Source of the DNA: Bolinopsis microptera
Lineage: Eukaryota > Ctenophora > Tentaculata > Lobata > Bolinopsidae
NCBI RefSeq assembly: GCF_026151205.1
Contig: NC_087074.1
Location: 20,802,765 to 20,862,764, forward strand
Length of the DNA stretch: 60,000 nucleotides
Direction: 5' to 3'
The position numbers and the translations under genes are program-made. Position 1 is the first letter of the stretch. Each line of letters begins with the position of its first letter. Shown one piece after another: positions 13,201 to 26,004 of the stretch. Under the pieces are notes generated by a model, which worked only from the letters and a program-made list of their open reading frames with translations, was not told the origin of the DNA and did not search any database.

Positions 13201-16200
13201 ACCCAGGTCACTTTTCCGAGCTCCCCCCTTCAGGATTTGAACCCCCCTTTTTCTGAAAAACCCAAAAAACTAGTTCCCCCCAACAAAAAAGTCCCTAGCT
13301 AGCTCCCCCTTTTCCGCTGTCCTCCGAACACAAAAATAGTTCCCCCCCAAAACCAAGTCACTAAAATCCCCGTTTTTCTTCCCTTTTTAACACCAAAAAT
13401 TTCCCCCAAAACCTTTCGTAGCTCCCGTTCAGTGATCCTTTTTGGAAACACACAACTAGTTTTCCCCCAAAAAACCCCAAAAACCCACCCAGCTCCCCCC
13501 TTTTTGCTGCCCCCTTCTGAAAAAACAAAAATAGTTCCCCCCCAAAAACAAATTTACGTAGCTAGCCCTCCCGCCTTCAGGGTGACCTTTTTTTTAAAAC
13601 CCCCAACCTTTTTCCCCCCCCACACATCCCCTACCCGCTAGCTCCCCCCCCCGGTTTAGCTGTCCTCTTTGAACACACAATATTCCCCCCAAAATTCACA
13701 AGCCCCCCTACGCTAAACTCCCCCGTTCAGTACCCTCTTCTGGAAACACAAAATAGTTCCCCCAACCCCCAAAGTCATACGCAGCTCCCCCGTTCAGTGA
13801 TTTTTGAACACACAACTAGTTTTTCCCCCAAAAACAAGGGGCCTTTTCGCTCTCCGCCTTCAGTGGGGGGAACCTCTTCTGAACACCCCAACTAGTTCCC
13901 CCCAAAAAAACCCCGTAATACGCTAGGGGTCCCCCTTTTTGTGACCTCTTCGAAAAAACAAACAGTTCCCCCCCCAAACAAGTCACTACGCTTGCCCCCC
14001 AAAACCGTTTTAGCGACCCCCCGACCCAATAGTTTCCCAAACAACAAGGGCCACTCGAGCTCCACCGTTAAAGCTGACCCCCTTTGAAAACACCAAAATG
14101 TTCCCCCCCCCCCAAAACAATTTCCCCCAAAGCTAGCTCCACCCGTTTTAACCTCCAAACCCAACTTTTTCCCCCAAACCGCTCCTATCCCCGTTTTTTT
14201 GACCCTTTTGAACACACAAAATGTTCCCCCCCCAAACAAAATCACTACGCTGTCCCCGTTTTAGTGATCCCCTTCTGAAAAACCCAATTTTGTTTTCCCC
14301 CCCCAAAACAAGTTTCCCCCTACGCTAGCCCCCCCGTTCAGGGCGACCCTTTCTGAACAACAATGTCCCCCCAAAACAAGTTTCCCTGCTACCCCGTTCA
14401 AGCTGACCCCCTTTGAACCACAACTAGTTCCCCCCCCAAAACCCAAATCACTACCAGCTCCCCCGTTCAGGATCCTCTTCTGAAAAACACAAATATTTTT
14501 CCCCCCCCCAAAAATCACTAAAAGCTAGCTCCCCCGTTTTGGTTTCCCTTTTGAACACAACTGTTCCCCCAACACAATCAAATACCCGTTGCTCCCCCGT
14601 TCCCCCGGTCTCTTATAACACACAAAAATAGTTTTTCCCCCCCAAAACCACAAGGTCACTTACGCTTCCCCAAAGTTTCAGTGACCCTCTTTTCGAAACA
14701 CAACTAGTTCCCCCCCAAAACGTCATGACTTTCCCCCCCTTAGTGACCCCTTTGAAACCCCCTAAAACTAGTTCCCCCCCCCCAAAAAGTCCCCCCTACG
14801 CTAGTTCCCCCGTTCGTGAAACCCCTTTTCTCCCAAACCAAACTAAAATTCCCCCAAAACACAAGTCACTAACGCTAGCTCCGCCGGTTTTTTCAGTGAC
14901 CTCTTCTGAACCCCCCCAAAAAAAAAACAGCCCCCCCCAAAACCCCAAAAACCCCTTTGTTGCCCCGCCCGTCCAAATTGCCCTCCCTTCTAAAAACCCC
15001 CCAACTAGTTTTTCCCCAACCCAAACATTCCCCGTCCCCGTTTTTCCCCAAACCTCTTTCTGAAAACAAAAACCGTTTTTTCCCCCCCAACACCAAAATT
15101 AAACCTACCCCCACCCCTTTTCCTGCCCCCCGAACACAACGTCACCCAAAAAAACCCCTTTTTCCCTTGCCCCCCCCCGTTCCCGCTGACCCTCCCCTTT
15201 TGAAACCCAAAAATAGTTCCCCAACCAAGTCACTAGCCCGCTCCCCGTTTTACTGACCTCTTCTGAAACCCCAAACTAGTTTCCCCCCCCAAAAACCAAG
15301 TCCACTCGCTAGCTCCCCCCGTTTTGGGGGACCCTTTCGGAAAACCCCCCCCAAAAAAAGTTTCCCCCCAAAAACAAAAGGGCCCCTCGGGTAGGGGTCC
15401 CCGTTCAGCCGCCTTTCTGAAAAAAAAAAAGTTTCCCCCAAAACAAAGTTCACTCGCTTTTGCTCCGCCGTTAGATCACCCGAAACACCCCCTGTTTCCC
15501 CCCCAAAACCAAAAAGTCACTTCCCCACCCACCCTTTTGCTGAAAAACCCCTTCTGAACAAAACAACAGTTCCCCCAACACAAGTCCCGTAGCTCCCCCT
15601 TCACGACCTCTTTTGGGGAAAAACAAACTATTCCCCCCCCCACAAAGTTTACCCGCTGCTCCCCGTTCACTACCCCTCTTTAAAACCCCAAAAAGTCCCC
15701 CCAAATTTCCCCCCTTCGCCCTTTGCTCCCCCCCCTTCAAGCGACCCCTTTTCTGAATCCCCCTTAAACTGTTCCCCCCCTTTTTCCCCTCACTTCCACT
15801 TTCCCGCCGAAAAAGAAACCCCCCCTTTTATCCCCCTATTCCCCCCAAAAAAGTCACTCGCTAGTCCCCGGGTTCCGCGAACCCCCCGAAAAAAACCCCC
15901 AAAATTTCCCCCCAAACAAATCCCCTCCCCCTTAGGCTCCCCCCAGGGGTTAGCTTTACCCTTTTTCTAAAACCACAAAAACCCCCCCGTTCCCCCCCCC
16001 CCCAAAAAAAAGGGCACTACCCGGGTTTGCCCCCCCCTTGTTTTGCTGACCCCTTTTCTTTTTTGAAACACAACAAAACTTCCCCCCCCAAAAACCCAAG
16101 TCACTTTTTAGCCCCCCGTTAGTGACCCCCTTAACCCCAAAACAAACTTAGTTCCCCAAAACCCCAAATTCACCTTTTCGCTAAGCTCCCCCCCTTTTCA

Positions 16201-19200
16201 GCCCCGATCCCTTCTGAAACACAAAAAACTAGTTTCCCCCCAACAAAGGGGAAATACGCTAAGCCCCCCCTTTTTGGATATCCTCTTTTTTAAAACCCAA
16301 CAACTGTTTTCCCCCAACACCAAGTCAAAATCGCCCCGCTTTAACCGTTAGTGACCTCTTTAACCCCCAACCCGTTCCCCCAAAACACAAGTCACTACGG
16401 GGGTTCCCCCCTTTTTAAATTCCCTCCTTCTGGGAAAACACACAAAAAGTTTCCCCCAACCCAAGTCACCCTTTTCGCTAAATCCCCCGTTTTGCGGGGG
16501 GCCCCCGAAAAACAAAAATAGTTTCCCCACCAAGTCCTACGCTATCCCCCGTTTTTAGGGAACCCCCTTTCCCGAACAAACCACTTGGGGGTTTCCCCCC
16601 CAACCCAAAAAGTCCCAAAAAGGGGTTTGGGGCTCCCCGTTCAAGCTGACCTTTTTGAAACCCCAAACTTTTCCCCAAAACCCAAATCAAAGCTGCTCCA
16701 CGTTTCAGTGACCCCTTTTTTGAACAACCACAACTAGTTTCCCCCCCAAATACAAGTCCAAAACGGCTAGCTTCCCCCGTTAGCTACCTCTTTGAACAAA
16801 AAAACTAGCCCCCCCCCAACAAAATCCTAAAACCTAGCTCCCCGTTTCGCTACCTCCTGATCACCAAAAAAAGCCCCCAACAACAAGCACACCCCTTAGC
16901 CCACGTTCAAACGGACCTTTTTAAAAAAATAGTTTTTCCCCCCCACAAAATCTACGCTAGCCCCCCCCTTACTGACCCCCTTCTGAACACACAAAAAATG
17001 TTTTTCCCCCAAAAACAAGTTTTACTTACCCAGCTTCCACCTTCAGCACCTCTTCTGAAAACCCCAACAATTTCCCCCAACACAAAAATACTACGCAACT
17101 CCCCGTTCGCTGTTTTTCTTTTAACACACAAAAAATTTTTCCCCCAAACCCCAAGCATACGCTAGCTTTCACCCTTTTACTATCCCTTTGAAAACAACTA
17201 CCCCCCCCCAAAATCCCCCCCCGTTCCCCGCCGTTTTTTAGGACCCTTTCCCCCTTTTGAACACACAATTTTCCCCCCAACCCAAACAAGCAACTGCCCG
17301 GCTTCCCCCGTTCAGCCTGACCCTCTTTAAACCCATATTTTCCCCCCCAACCAACACTTTCCAAGTCCCCCCCCGTTTTTGCTGTTTCCTCTTTTTTGAA
17401 AAAAACAAAAACTGTTCCCCCCCCAAAAACCCCCAAAGGGGGGCATTACGTTTTGACACCCGCCCCTTAAAAAACCCCGACCCCCCTTCTGAAAAACAAA
17501 AATAGTTCCCCAAACCAATCCTTTCCTTTCTCCCGTTCACGGACCCCCATTCTTTTAAAAACCACCTATGTTCCCCCCAACACGGTCCTACGCTAGCTCC
17601 CCCGTTCAGGGGAACCTCTTTTTTTAAACAAAAATTAACCAACAAAGTCACTGATCCCTCCCCGGGGTTAGTGAACCTTTTTCTAACCCAAAACCAAACT
17701 ATTCCCCCCAACAAAAAAGTCATCGCTAGCTCCCCCCGTTAGCTGTTTTTTTTTCTTTTTTGAACACACAAAATAGTTTTTTCCCCCCACCCCCAAAAAG
17801 TCATCGCTAAAAAGGGTCCCCCCCCGTTTAAACTGAACCCTTCCCGAACACCAAATTTTCCCCCAACACAAGTTCACTCGCTTGCTCCCCCTTCAGTGCC
17901 TTTTTTTCTGAACACAACTAGTTCCCCAACCCCCAAGTCCCCTTTTTCTCCCCCCCCGTTCAGTGACCCTTTCGAAACACCAACTAGTTCCCCCAAAACC
18001 CAATATGCCAGCTCCCCCGTTCGTGACCCCCTTTTAACACCAAATAGTTTCCCCCCCAAAAAAAAGTCACTACGCCCCTAACATTTCCCGCCTTCAAAAT
18101 TTCCCCTTTTGAACACACAAAAAGCCCCCCAACACAATATACGGCTTTTAGCTCCACCCTTTAGCTGACCCCCTTTTTAACACCCAAATAGTTCCCCCAA
18201 CACAATCACTACGTAGCTCCCCCCCGTTCAGCGATCCCTTCTGAAACACAAAATATTTCCCCCCAAAAAAACCCCACAAATCACTTGCTCCCCTTTCAGC
18301 GAATCCCTTCTTCTGAACACACCAAAAACCCCAGTTTCCCCCCCCAACCACCCAAGGGCCAATGCTCCGCTTGCCCCCTTCAGTGACCCCCTTTTAAACA
18401 AACAGTTCCCCCAAACAAACCCAAATTCACTCCTAGCTCCCCCGTTCAGCTGACCCCCTTTTAAAAAACACAACTAGTTTTCCCCCCCCAAACAAGTCAC
18501 ACCTAGCTCCCCGCCTTTCGTGACCCCCTTCGAAAAAACCCCAATATTCCCCCCCCACAAGGAATTCCTAAACCCCCCCTTCAAAGGTCCTTTTGAACAC
18601 CAACTTGTTCCCCCCCCAAACCCCCCAATCCTAGCCCCGCCGTTAGTTTATTCTTCGACAACACAATAGTTTTCCCCCCAACACAAAACACTACGCTAGC
18701 TCCCCGTTCAGCGAACCTTTTTTTCCCAAAAAAAACTTTTCCCCCCCAAAAACAAGTCACCCTGTCCGCCCTTCACTTTCCTTTTTTAAAAACCCCAATT
18801 TCCCCCCCCACAAGCCTACGCTAGCTCCCCCCCTTTTAGTGACCTTTTTTGAAACCCCAAAAGTTCCCCCCCCCCCAAAGGGTTACTACGCTTTTTTGGG
18901 CCCGGCCGTTCCATCTTTTGAAAACACCAACATTTTCCCCCAAAAACAAGTCACTGGGGTTTTCCCCCCGTTTTCAAGCTGATCTCCCTTTTGAAACCCA
19001 ACCAAGGTTCCCCCCCAACACAAACCTCTAGCTGGGGCCCCCGTTCAGTGATCCTTTTTGAAAAACAAACTATTCCCCCCAACACAAGTCAACACCTACC
19101 CGCCCTTCAGTGATCCCCCTTCGAACCCCAACAAACAATTTTCCCCCAAAACCCAACCCCACTACGCAGCTCCGCCGCCTTTTAGCTGTCCCCTTCTAAC

Positions 19201-20900
19201 CCAACTAGTTTTCCCCCCCACAAGCACTACCTTTCCCCGGGGGGTTCGGGGAAACCTTTTCGAACCACAAAAAAAGTTTCCCCAACCCACCAAGTCACGG
19301 TATGTCCCCTTAAGAAAACCTTTCCCCCCAAAAACCCAATTTTCCCCCAAAAATACAAGCTTCTCCCGTTTCAGGATCCTCTTTGAACCACAAACTATTT
19401 CCCCCCCCACATGTTAAAACGCTACCCCCCCCTTTTCAGGACCCTTTTGAAAAAACAAAATATTCCCCCAAAAAAAAATACTCGTAAAACTCCCGGCCCG
19501 TCAGGTCCTTCTGAAAAACAAACGTTCCCCCCAAACAAGTCACTACCTAGTCCCCCCGTTCGCTGATCCCTTTTTAACCCCACAACTGTTCCCCAACCCA
19601 AAAATCCCTACGCTAACTCCGGTTCAGGACCCTTTACCAAAAAAACATTCCCCAACAAAGACAAAATCAAAACTCCGCCCTTACTGACCCCCTTTTTGAA
19701 ACAAACTATTTTTCCCCAACAAAGTCATACGCTGCCCGCGTTCAGGGTTCCTCTTTTGAACACACAATAGGGCCCCAACACAAGTCACTCGCTGCTACCG
19801 TTCAGCGATCCTTTCGAAACCCCCAAACTAGTTCCCCCCAAAAAAAGTCAATACGGGGAGGTCCCGTTCAGCTGACCCCCTTCTGAACACCCAATAGTTT
19901 TTTCCCCAAACCCCCAAGGTTCCCCTCGCTGTCCCGTTTTAGTTTGATTTTCCCTTTTTTTTAAACAACAAAAAAAAGGGTTTTCCCCAACACACGTCAA
20001 CCCTACCTGCTCCGCCCCTTTTGGATTTTCCCCTTCTGAAAACCACCCATTTTGTTCCCCCAACAAAGTCCCCCCCCCCTACGAAACCCCCCGTTCAGCG
20101 AATTTCCTTTTTGTAACCAACAAAATTCCCCCCAAAAAATCCCCCGCAATTTTCCCGTTACCCCCTTCTTTTAAAAACCAAAAATAGTTCCCCCCCACCA
20201 ATCACTCGCTAGTCCGCCCTTTTTCCTGCCCCCTTCGGGAAAAAAAACCACCAAAAGTTCCCCCCCACAAAGTTTCCCCCCTAGCTGGCTCCCCGTTTTT
20301 AATTGGCCCCCTTTTAACCCACCTGTTCCCCCAAAGTACAGCAGTCCCCCCAAGAACCCCCCAACCCCAAAACAGTTCCCCCCCCCCCAAAAATCACTAA
20401 GGTAGCCCCGGGCCCCCCCTTTCAGCTAATCCCCTTTTTAAACAAACAATGTTTTTCCCCCCCAAAAAACAAAAGTCATACCTGCTCCCCCGTTCAGCTG
20501 AAACCTCTTTTTGAAAAAAACAATATTCCCCCCCAAAAACAAATCCCCCCTACGCTTTCTCCCCCCCGTTCGTGACCTCTTCTGAAAAAAAAAAAAAACT
20601 ATTCCCCCCCAACCAAGTCACTTTCGCAGCTTTCCCCCCCCCCCCCCGGGTTTTTAGCTGACCCCCTTTGAAAAACAAAAACTAGTTCCCCCACCAAAAA
20701 GTATACGCTCTCCCCCCTTCAGCTGACCCTCTTTTTTGAACCCACAATAGTTTTCCCCCCAACACAAGTCCCTACGCCCCAGCTCCACCCTTCGCAAAAC
20801 CCCGCACCAAAATAGTTCCCCCAAAACCAAGGGGCCTTCACGCTAGCTCCCCCCGGGGTTCAGCGGGGTCCTTTTGAAAACAAAACCCCAAACCCCCTTC
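10200..20900. repeat. 67-bp satellite, well ordered to about 11.7 kb and degraded beyond
   Basis: The unit is 67 bp (successive ACTAGTTCCC at 10203, 10270, 10337). It contains three 6-bp palindromes: ACTAGT, GCTAGC and CAGCTG. About 22 copies up to roughly 11,700 are nearly identical apart from C/T and A/G variants. Beyond that, bases are dropped and homopolymers lengthen, but the phrases AGTTCCCCC, AAGTCACTACG, GCTAGCTCC, GTTCAGCTGA and GAACACACA recur to about 20.9 kb. On the minus strand the unit encodes part of a Sushi domain (QLNGGASVVTC). As 67 is not a multiple of three, the frame rotates from unit to unit. Confidence 0.93.
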
Positions 20901-21851
20901 CCCCCCCCCAAAACCCCCTTTTTTAAAAAAGTTCCCCCCCGTCAACCCCCTTTTTCCCCCCCCCCGGTTCCCCCCAAAAAACCCCCGGCCCCCCTTTCCC
21001 CCAAAACCCAAAAACCTTTCCCCCAACCCCCTTTTTTTTTTTTTTCCCCCCCCTTTTTTTAAACCAAAACTAACCCCCCCCCAAAAATTTTTCCCCCCTT
21101 TCCCCCCAAAAAAAAACCCCCCCAAAAAAACCCCCCCCCTTCCCCCCCCTTTTTTTTTTAAAACCAAAAGTTTCCCCCCCCAAAATTTTTTCCCCCTTTC
21201 CCCCCCGGGGCCCCCCCCCCCCCCTTTTTAAAAAACCCCCCGGGGCCCCCCAAAAAAACCCAAAATTTTTTCCCCCCTTTAAACCCTAGGCCCCCCCAAA
21301 AAACCCCCCGAAAACCCCCGGTTTCCCCCCAAAAAACCCCCTTTCCCCCCCCCCCCCTTTCCCCCTTAGCCCCCCCCCAAAAAACCCCCCCCCCCAAAAA
21401 ACCCCCGGGAACCAAACCCCCAAAAAACCCCCCCCCCCCCTCCCCCAAAACCCCCCCAACCTTTTTTCCCCCCCCCCGTTCCCCCCCTTTTTCCCCCCTT
21501 TTTTCCCCAAAAAAACTAACCCCCCACCCAAAACCCCCCCCCAAACCCCCCCCCCCAAAAACCCCCCCCCCCCAAACCCCCTTTTTCCCCCCCCCCCCCC
21601 AAAAATTTTTAAAAATTTTTGGAAACCCAAAAAAAAAAAAAATTTTTTTTAAAAAATTTTTTTTCCCCCCAAAAATTTTTTCCCCCCCGTTGGGGAACCC
21701 TTTAAAACCCCTTTTTTTTCCAAAAAATTTTTTTTCCCCAAAAAACCGGGAAAAAAAAACCCCCCGGGTTTTTAAAAACAACTAACCCCCCCCAAAAAAT
21801 TTCCCCCAATTTTTCCCTTTTTTAAAAAATTTTAAAATTTTTGGGGGCCCC

Positions 21852-21901
<50 letters not shown>

Positions 21902-22811
21902 TTTTTTTTTTTTAAAAAAAAAAAACCCCCCCCTTTTTTAAAAAAAACCCCCCCCCCCGGGGGCCCCCTTTTTTTTTGGGGCCCCCCCCAATTTTAAACC
22001 CCCCCTTTTTTTCCCTTTTTAAAAACCCTGGGCCCCCCCCCTTTTTTTCCTTTCCCCCTTTTTTTTTTTTTTAAAAAAAAAAACCCCCCCCCCCCCCCCG
22101 TTAAAATTTTTCCCCCCCCTTTTTTTTAAAAAAAAAACCCCGGGGGTTTTTTTTAAAAAATTTTCCCCCCCAAAAAAAAAACCCCCCTTTTTTTTTAAAA
22201 CCCCCAAAATTTTCCCCCCCCCCCCAAATTTTTTTAAAAATTTTTTTAAAAAATTTCCCCCAAAAAAAAAAGGTTTTCCCCCCCCCCCCAAAAAAAAAAA
22301 CCCCCCCAAAAAAAAAAAGGGCCCCCCCTTTTAACCCCCAAAAAAACCCCGGCCCCAAAGGGGGCCCCCCCCCCCGGGGGTTCCTTTTCCCAAAAAAAAA
22401 ACCCCGGTTTTTCCCCCCTTCCCCGGGGGGAAAAAAAAGGGCCCCCCCCAAAAAAAAAAAACTTTGGGGTCCCCTTTTGGGAAAAAAATTTTTCCCCCCC
22501 CCCCCCCCCAAAGCCCCTTTTTAAAATTTTGGCCCAAAAAATTTTAAAAAAAATTTTTTTTGGGGGTTTTTTTAAAATTTTTAAAAAATTTTTTTTAAAA
22601 AGCCTTTTTCCCCCGGGAAAGGGAACCCCGGGCCCCCGGGGCCCCCAAAAAATTTTTTTGGGAAAAATTTTTTGAAAAAACCCCCCCAAAAAAAAAAACT
22701 AATTTTTTAAATTTTTCCCTTTTGGGGTTTTTCCCCCCCCCTTTTGTTCCCCCGGGGGAAAAAAAAAAAAAAAACCCCCCCAAAAAACAAAGGGGCCCCC
22801 CCCTTTTTTTA
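11700..22811. other. Low-quality consensus: satellite decaying into homopolymer runs
   Basis: The satellite becomes progressively corrupted rightward. From about 20.9 to 22.81 kb it is almost only runs of C, T, A and G, including a G-run of over 40 at about 21855-21899. Clean complex sequence resumes abruptly at about 22812 in the middle of an exon. The pattern fits an unpolished long-read consensus over a large array, not biology. ORFs here (proline-, lysine- or glycine-rich) are meaningless, and the true length is unknown. Confidence 0.88.
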
Positions 22812-23546
22812 AAATCTCCAAATATTAGCATTTCCGTCGGTCATGATATTTGGATGGAAGTCATCATGTTTATTCATACATTCATTTAGACGGTATTTTG
22901 AGGTACCACTGGAAACCTCTATGTCGATCTTTCCCGCGTTTCCCTCGTTCCCGTAGAAGATGATCCTCAGGTTGCCCTGCGAGTGTGTCTGTATCTCCAG
23001 GGGAGAAGACTCTATGTTGACTTTTGTATCTTTGGTAACTGTTATCCAGCCTGTGGGAATTTAAGTAAGCGGATAGTTAGAATTTGTATTTGGGCATAGT
23101 TACAGCATAGTTACAGCATAGTTACAGCATAGTTACAACATAGTTACAGCATAATTACAGCATAGTTACAGCATAGTTACAGCATAGTTACAGCATAGTT
23201 ACAGCATAGTTACAGCATAGTTACAGCATAGTTACAGCATAGTTACAGCATAGTTACAGCATAGTGTTTAGTGACCCACACGTGCACGACGCACCTCATA
23301 AACTGAAGATTACCAAACGATAGAAATAGACAATTCTGCCAGTATTTATAAAGACAACAACTTACTCGACGAGCAAGCGTTCATTTGCGGAGCGGACGAA
23401 GACTGACACGATAAAACTAATAACAGTGAAGTAATAGTGAAGTCTGAAAACTACTAACCGCTATCAATTCCAGACCCTGAGGTGAAGCCGAATATCCAGT
23501 AGATCACTACAAAGCGCTTTATAGTCATTGTAGAGATCCTCTTCAT
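22812..23546 (-). CDS. Gene A: signal-peptide exon and first domain exon of a secreted protein
   Basis: Exon 1 (23546-23459) encodes MKRISTMTIKRFVVIYWIFG followed by a few residues, a plausible signal peptide (a second ATG is at 23528). It ends in phase 1 before GTTAGT. Exon 2 begins after CCCACAG at 23050 with GWITVTKDTKVNIES and continues through GNLRIIFYGNEGN and YRLNECMNKHDDF to NIW at 22815, where the assembly fails. Gene B has the same architecture: exon 1 ends in G, phase 1, then GWTIP..., GNAFTVWF and ECMTNSFDH. The two are paralogues. The protein is inferred to be secreted and extracellular. It lies antisense within intron 4 of SLC35F6 and probably continues to the Sushi exon at 10160-10270. 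Confidence 0.65.
23094..23268. repeat. 11-bp tandem array (GCATAGTTACA)n
   Basis: About 16 copies of an 11-bp unit with rare variants lie in intron 1 of gene A, which is also intron 4 of SLC35F6. Confidence 0.93.
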
Positions 23547-23949
23547 CCTGATATAATGTTAGAAAAATGAATTTAAAGAATGTCTCTACATATTTTTACT
23601 TTGGGTTAGAAAAATATAGCATTGCAGCAGTGGCTTCTCGAATCCTACGGACTTCAGCATTCTAACACGCTACTTTAAGTAGTTTGCTAGTTTACACGAT
23701 AACATAACAATCTTGAGATACATGCATTAGGTGATAGAACTAATAAACTATGTTTCGGTTACAACTAGAACGTTATATTGCCTCGAGTCATATCGCCTTG
23801 GTAACGCTATGTTCGCGTGCTCAGGTTAAGATAACTACCCAACGACATAACGACTCAAAGGTAAAGATATAAAGATAACGATATAACTAGATAAAGAGAT
23901 AACGAGATATCGAGATAAAGAAATTAATTGTAAAAAAGTCAAAACAACT

Positions 23950-24132
23950 TAGATGGTACTGGTTACAATTAATAGAAATGGCACTGGTTACTGCTAGACC
24001 GGTTAGAAATGGTACTGGTTAGTGGTTACTGCTAGAACAAATAGAAATGGTACTGGTTGCTGCTAGACTGGATAGAAATGGTACTGGTTGCTGCTAGACC
24101 GGTTAGAAATGGTACTGGTTGCTGCTAGAACA
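23950..24132. repeat. Imperfect repeat around AAATGGTACTGGTTGCTGCTAG
   Basis: About five to six diverged copies of a unit of roughly 34 bp (AAATGGTACTGGTTGCTG followed by CTAGACCGGTTAG) lie in SLC35F6 intron 4, about 0.4 kb upstream of gene A exon 1. Confidence 0.8.
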
Positions 24133-24848
24133 GTAATTATATTGCCTAAGTCTCGCGTTGTTAAGCTACTGACTTAGTCCAAATAGAGGTCTACTGACTC
24201 TAGAATTCTGCTTATAGTCCAGCTATACGAAATGCCGACGTGGTTCATTTTAATGAGGTTGTGACCAGCGTATTGGTTGTTGATCTGCTTAACAATAGAC
24301 TAATTGATCAATTGGGGTCTTCTCGTGGTTATGTAGTGGCTAAAGTCATGACAAGGTCACCGTATAATTTACAAATGCTTATAAATTATATAATTGCCAC
24401 TGTTATAAATATTCGGGCCCCAACTTTGTTAACGATTCAATATAATATGATTTGCTTACAAATCATCTCAGTTGAAGAGGGCGAGAAATATAACCAATGT
24501 TAATTTGAATAAGTGAAATAAAAATAGTGTAATAAGTTTTTAGAATATCAAGTTCAGCAACCTTGTGGTCCTAGTAAGTTTGCGAGTTATTTATAAGTGG
24601 GTTGTTTGCCATTATTTTGTGCACTCCTCAGTACATCTGATAACAATAATTAACAATAGTTAAAACCGCCTCTGTTATTACTGGTTATTTTAAATTATTA
24701 TCCATATTTTACTTTATTATAGGTCATAACTAAAAGTGAACGTCTGGTCCAGCTGGACAGCAATTCTGGGAGGTAACCTTTATCAAAATATAAATTAAGA
24801 GTAGTGATTGGGGTAAGAATCAGTCCTAGAATAAGAATAATAAACTAG
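24133..24848. other. Intron stretch without recognised feature
   Basis: This AT-rich segment holds one 87-codon plus-strand ORF (24240-24503) with no recognisable motif or splice context. I see no supported gene. Confidence 0.4.
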
Positions 24849-26004
24849 TAACACCTCCTCTAGTAACACCTCCTCTAGTAACACTTCCTCTAGTAACACT
24901 TCCTCTAGTAACACCTCCTCTTACCTCTAGTAACACCTCCTCTAGTAACACCTCCTCTAGTAACACCTCCTCTAGTAACACTTCCTCTAGTAACACCTTA
25001 TCTAGTAACACCTCTTCTTACCTCTAGTAACACCTTATCTAGTAACACTTCCTCTAATAACACTTCCTCTAGTAACACTTCCTCTAGTTACACCTCCTCT
25101 AGTAACACCTCCTCTTACCTCTAGTAACACCTCCTCTAGTAACACCTCCTCTAGTAACACCTCTTCTAGTAACACCTCCTCTAGTAACACCTCCTCTAGT
25201 AACACCTCCTCTAGTAACACCTCCTCTAGTAAAACCTCTTCTAGTAACACCTCCTCTAGTAACACCTCCTCTAGTAACACCTCCTCTAGTAACACTTCCT
25301 CTAGTAACACCTCCTCTTACCTCTAGTAACACCTCCTCTAGTAACACCTCCTCTAGTAACACCTCCTCTAGTAACACCTCCTCTAGTAACACCTCCTCTA
25401 GTAACACCTCCTCTAGTAACACCTCCTCTAGTAACACCTCCTCTAGTAACACCTCCTCTAGTAACACCTCCTCTAGTAACACCTCCTCTAGTAACACCTC
25501 CTCTAGTAACACCTCCTCTAGTAACACCTCCTCTAGTAACACCTCCTCTAGTAACACCTCCTCTAGTAACACCTCCTCTAGTAACACCTCCTCTAGTAAC
25601 ACCTCCTCTAGTAACACCTCCTCTAGTAACACCTTCTCTAGTAACACCTCCTCTAGTATCACCTCCTCTAGTAACACCTCCTCTAGTAACACCTCCTCTA
25701 GTAACACCTCCTCTAGTAACACCTCCTCTAGTAACACCTTCTCTAGTAACACATCCTGTAGTAACACCTCCTCTAGTAACACCTCCTCTAGTAACACCTC
25801 CTCTAGTAACACTTCCTCTAGTAACACCTCCTCTAGTAACACCTCCTCTAGTAACACCTCCTCTAGTAACACCTCCTCTAGTAACACCTCCTCTAGTAAC
25901 ACCTCCTCTAGTATCACCTCCTCTAGTAACACCTCCTCTAGTATCACCTCCTCTAGTAACACCTCCTCTAGTAACACCTCCTCTAATAACACCTCCTCTA
26001 GTAA
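24849..26004. repeat. 15-bp CT-rich minisatellite (CACCTCCTCTAGTAA)n ending 33 bp before SLC35F6 exon 5
   Basis: More than 70 copies of a 15-bp unit occur, with a few short interruptions (CTTACCTCTAG) at about 24.92, 25.02, 25.12 and 25.32 kb. The array is most uniform from 25.33 to 25.98 kb. Each unit reads CTCCTCTAG, a pyrimidine tract ending in TAG that resembles a 3' splice acceptor. The long minus-strand ORF of LLEEV repeats is an accident of the 15-bp period. Confidence 0.95.

Noticed and set aside
12231-22831. Many ORFs of Pro/Lys-rich or Gly/Phe-rich peptides
   Set aside because: They are translations of the degraded satellite and homopolymer noise, which is probably not real sequence.
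25099-25992. 297-codon minus-strand ORF of LLEEV repeats
   Set aside because: The 15-bp period of the CT-rich array is a multiple of three, so it stays open by chance. It has no unique N- or C-terminal sequence and lies in an intron.
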